Assembly (NCBI GenBank): GCA_036897095.1
Contig: JAYMSP010003203.1
Location: forward strand, 1-20,693
Source of the DNA: Plantago elongata
Taxonomy: Eukaryota; Streptophyta; Magnoliopsida; Lamiales; Plantaginaceae
DNA length: 20,693 nucleotides
Direction: 5' to 3'
Made by a program: the position numbers and the translations under genes. Shown one piece after another: positions 19,753 through 20,693 of the stretch. The number at the start of each line of letters is the position of its first letter. Position 1 is the stretch's first letter. Under the pieces are notes generated by a model. That model searched no databases. It was not told the DNA's origin and worked only from the letters and a program-made list of their open reading frames with translations.

Positions 19753-19985
19753 GGAGTAGCATCCAAATGCCCGTTTGAATGCTACTCGAGAATTTTGTGT
19801 TTGTTATGACATTTAAATGCCGAATATCGAAATGACTCTACAGTAGCAACATTTTTCTCTACTTATAAAATAAATCTATAATACTCTATAAAATTACAAT
19901 TATATACCAAACACAATTTTAACAATTCCACTACAATTCCGAGGAATATTCGACCATTTAAATCGGTACATTTAAGTCGCCCTGC
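19753..19985. repeat. degenerate inverted-repeat block, possible old MITE
   Basis: GAGTAGCATCCAAA (19754) pairs with TTTGAATGCTACTC (19775-19788). Separately AATTTTGTGTTTG near 19791 is inverted as CCAAACACAATTTTAAC near 19907-19923, and ATTTAAATG/CATTTAAAT words lie on both sides. The nested inverted structure suggests a decayed TIR element, but I could not fix its ends or a target duplication. Confidence 0.4.
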
Positions 19986-20090
19986 CAATCACCGGTGAAT
20001 AAAAATATGCTGATATTTTTTATTTTTGTAAGGAAATGTGGACAGGCTTGTTGCGCAAGCAGTATTAATGAGTTTGTGTGAAAAATCCCC

Positions 20091-20114
20091 TTCTTCTTCT
20101 TCTTCTTCTTCTTC
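20091..20114 (+). repeat. (TTC)8 microsatellite in the leader of the right-edge gene
   Basis: Eight exact TTC units lie 70-93 bp upstream of the putative start codon. CT-rich tracts of this kind are common in plant 5' leaders and core promoters. Confidence 0.85.
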
Positions 20115-20183
20115 CTGCAAAAGTTTCAGCAGTAGAAAAGCACGCAGATACTGAAGAGGGCTCAAACACCACACCTAGAAAAG

Positions 20184-20358
20184 ATGAAGTGGAAGGCTTC
20201 TAGAAGATTCTTCCCCCTCAACAACAGCAGCAAATGGCTCAACAATCTCCACCGCCGACATCAGCAGCAGCAGCGTGTTCGATTCACCACACTCCTCCGC
20301 AAAGTACAACCCGCCCAAGCACGGTCCTCGCCCGGTGGCGGCACTTCGCAGGGGCAAG
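20184..20358 (+). CDS. first exon of an unrecognised gene, cut by the window edge
   Basis: After a CT-rich leader an ATG in good context (AAAAGATGA) opens a frame of 58 codons plus one base, ending at a strong donor (GGGGCAAG, then GTACAA). The product starts MKWKASRRFF and has SKWLNNLHRR, a Gln run (HQQQQ) and a Gly/Ser/Gln-rich end. It is very basic, and such an N-terminus could be an organelle-targeting or disordered leader. Base composition turns sharply from AT-rich to GC-rich at this exon, then back to T-rich, as expected of exon 1 and intron 1. Two other frames are also open through much of the segment, so the reading frame rests on the first ATG. I do not recognise the family. Confidence 0.45.
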
Positions 20359-20693
20359 GTACAACTCTACATGCCAGCCTATCATTCTGCTAATACAGAG
20401 CTAGTAACATTTTTTCAGATAATTAGTTCTGTTAGCTTTTTGTTTTTAATTTTAGTCTCAGTTAATCCTGTTAGAAATTTGAGCTCGTGCTGGTATATGG
20501 ATGTACATTAAATGGCAAAGCTCTGGAATTAAATGGTCTTATATTAGGCAGCACAAAGAGTTCAATGAGAATATCAATTGCAAGCTGCTGTGCGAAATAT
20601 AAAGGATACACACAAAAAAAAAAAAAAAAAAAAAGGGATTCGGCAAATTTTTGCTGAAATAAGGACCTTGTTTTCGAAACCTAGCTGCTGCTT
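20359..20693 (+). other. probable intron 1 of the right-edge gene
   Basis: T-rich sequence with stops in all forward frames. It contains a run of 21 A at 20614-20634 but has no pol III boxes upstream of it that would make it a SINE tail. No acceptor followed by a convincing exon is visible before the window ends. Confidence 0.45.

Larger units (their letters stand above)
18526..20183. other. divergent intergenic region between MSH4 and the right-edge gene
   Basis: The promoter of MSH4 (minus) lies at its left end and that of the plus-strand gene at its right end. Between them are a 27-bp tandem repeat, a hAT-like non-autonomous transposon, a degenerate inverted-repeat block and a (TTC)8 tract, all listed. 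Immediately upstream of the MSH4 start is a GC-rich ATGCGCGCC patch followed by TTATATATGC, which may supply the TATA element. Confidence 0.6.

Noticed and set aside
20175-20357. Minus-strand open frame opposite the right-edge exon
   Set aside because: No leader, promoter or splice context on that strand, and the plus strand has a CT-rich leader, a good start context and a donor site.
20614-20634. Run of 21 A as a SINE or processed-pseudogene tail
   Set aside because: The sequence before it has no tRNA-like boxes or exon-like coding sequence, and no flanking direct repeat was found.
1-20693. A previously undescribed gene system or cluster
   Set aside because: The complete genes belong to unrelated housekeeping, structural and meiotic functions with ordinary plant spacing. 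No co-oriented cluster, array or unknown conserved structure links them.

Overview
This is nuclear DNA from a flowering plant, most likely a eudicot. It has AT-rich intergenic DNA, GT-AG introns with T-rich acceptors, and three protein genes of plant type. Two of these can be read completely through their splice sites with unbroken frame, and one is intronless. A fourth gene appears to begin at the right edge. No prokaryotic, organellar or viral operon structure is visible.

Layout. (1) 119-3101, plus strand: a six-exon gene for a GPN-loop GTPase of the GPN1 type (Arabidopsis QQT2-like, 381 aa). A minus-strand SINE with clear target-site duplications sits in its fourth intron. (2) 3102-4297: 3' flank of that gene and promoter of the next, with a perfect 10-bp hairpin and an imperfect ~79-bp tandem duplication. 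(3) 4298-6367, plus strand: an intronless gene for a 689-aa coiled-coil protein. It ends in one hydrophobic segment, so it looks tail-anchored, and it carries an internal tandem duplication of 70 residues. (4) 6368-7341: a tail-to-tail intergenic stretch. (5) 7342-18525, minus strand: the whole meiotic MutS homologue MSH4, 24 exons coding for 795 aa, with all splice phases closing. Its longest intron (8759-10634) holds a 925-bp solo LTR with TG...CA ends and a 5-bp target duplication, in opposite orientation to the gene. (6) 18526-20183: an AT-rich divergent intergenic region holding a ~624-bp hAT-like non-autonomous DNA transposon, short tandem repeats, a degenerate inverted-repeat region and a (TTC)8 tract. 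(7) 20184-20693, plus strand: the probable first exon and start of intron 1 of an unrecognised gene that runs off the window.

The genes do not form a pathway. GPN1 acts in RNA polymerase II assembly and import, MSH4 acts in meiotic crossover formation, and the coiled-coil protein is probably a membrane tether or organelle factor. I found no evidence of an undescribed biological system. The most notable items are the transposon insertions with readable ends, the recent internal duplication in the coiled-coil gene, and an overlapping upstream reading frame on the GPN1 leader.
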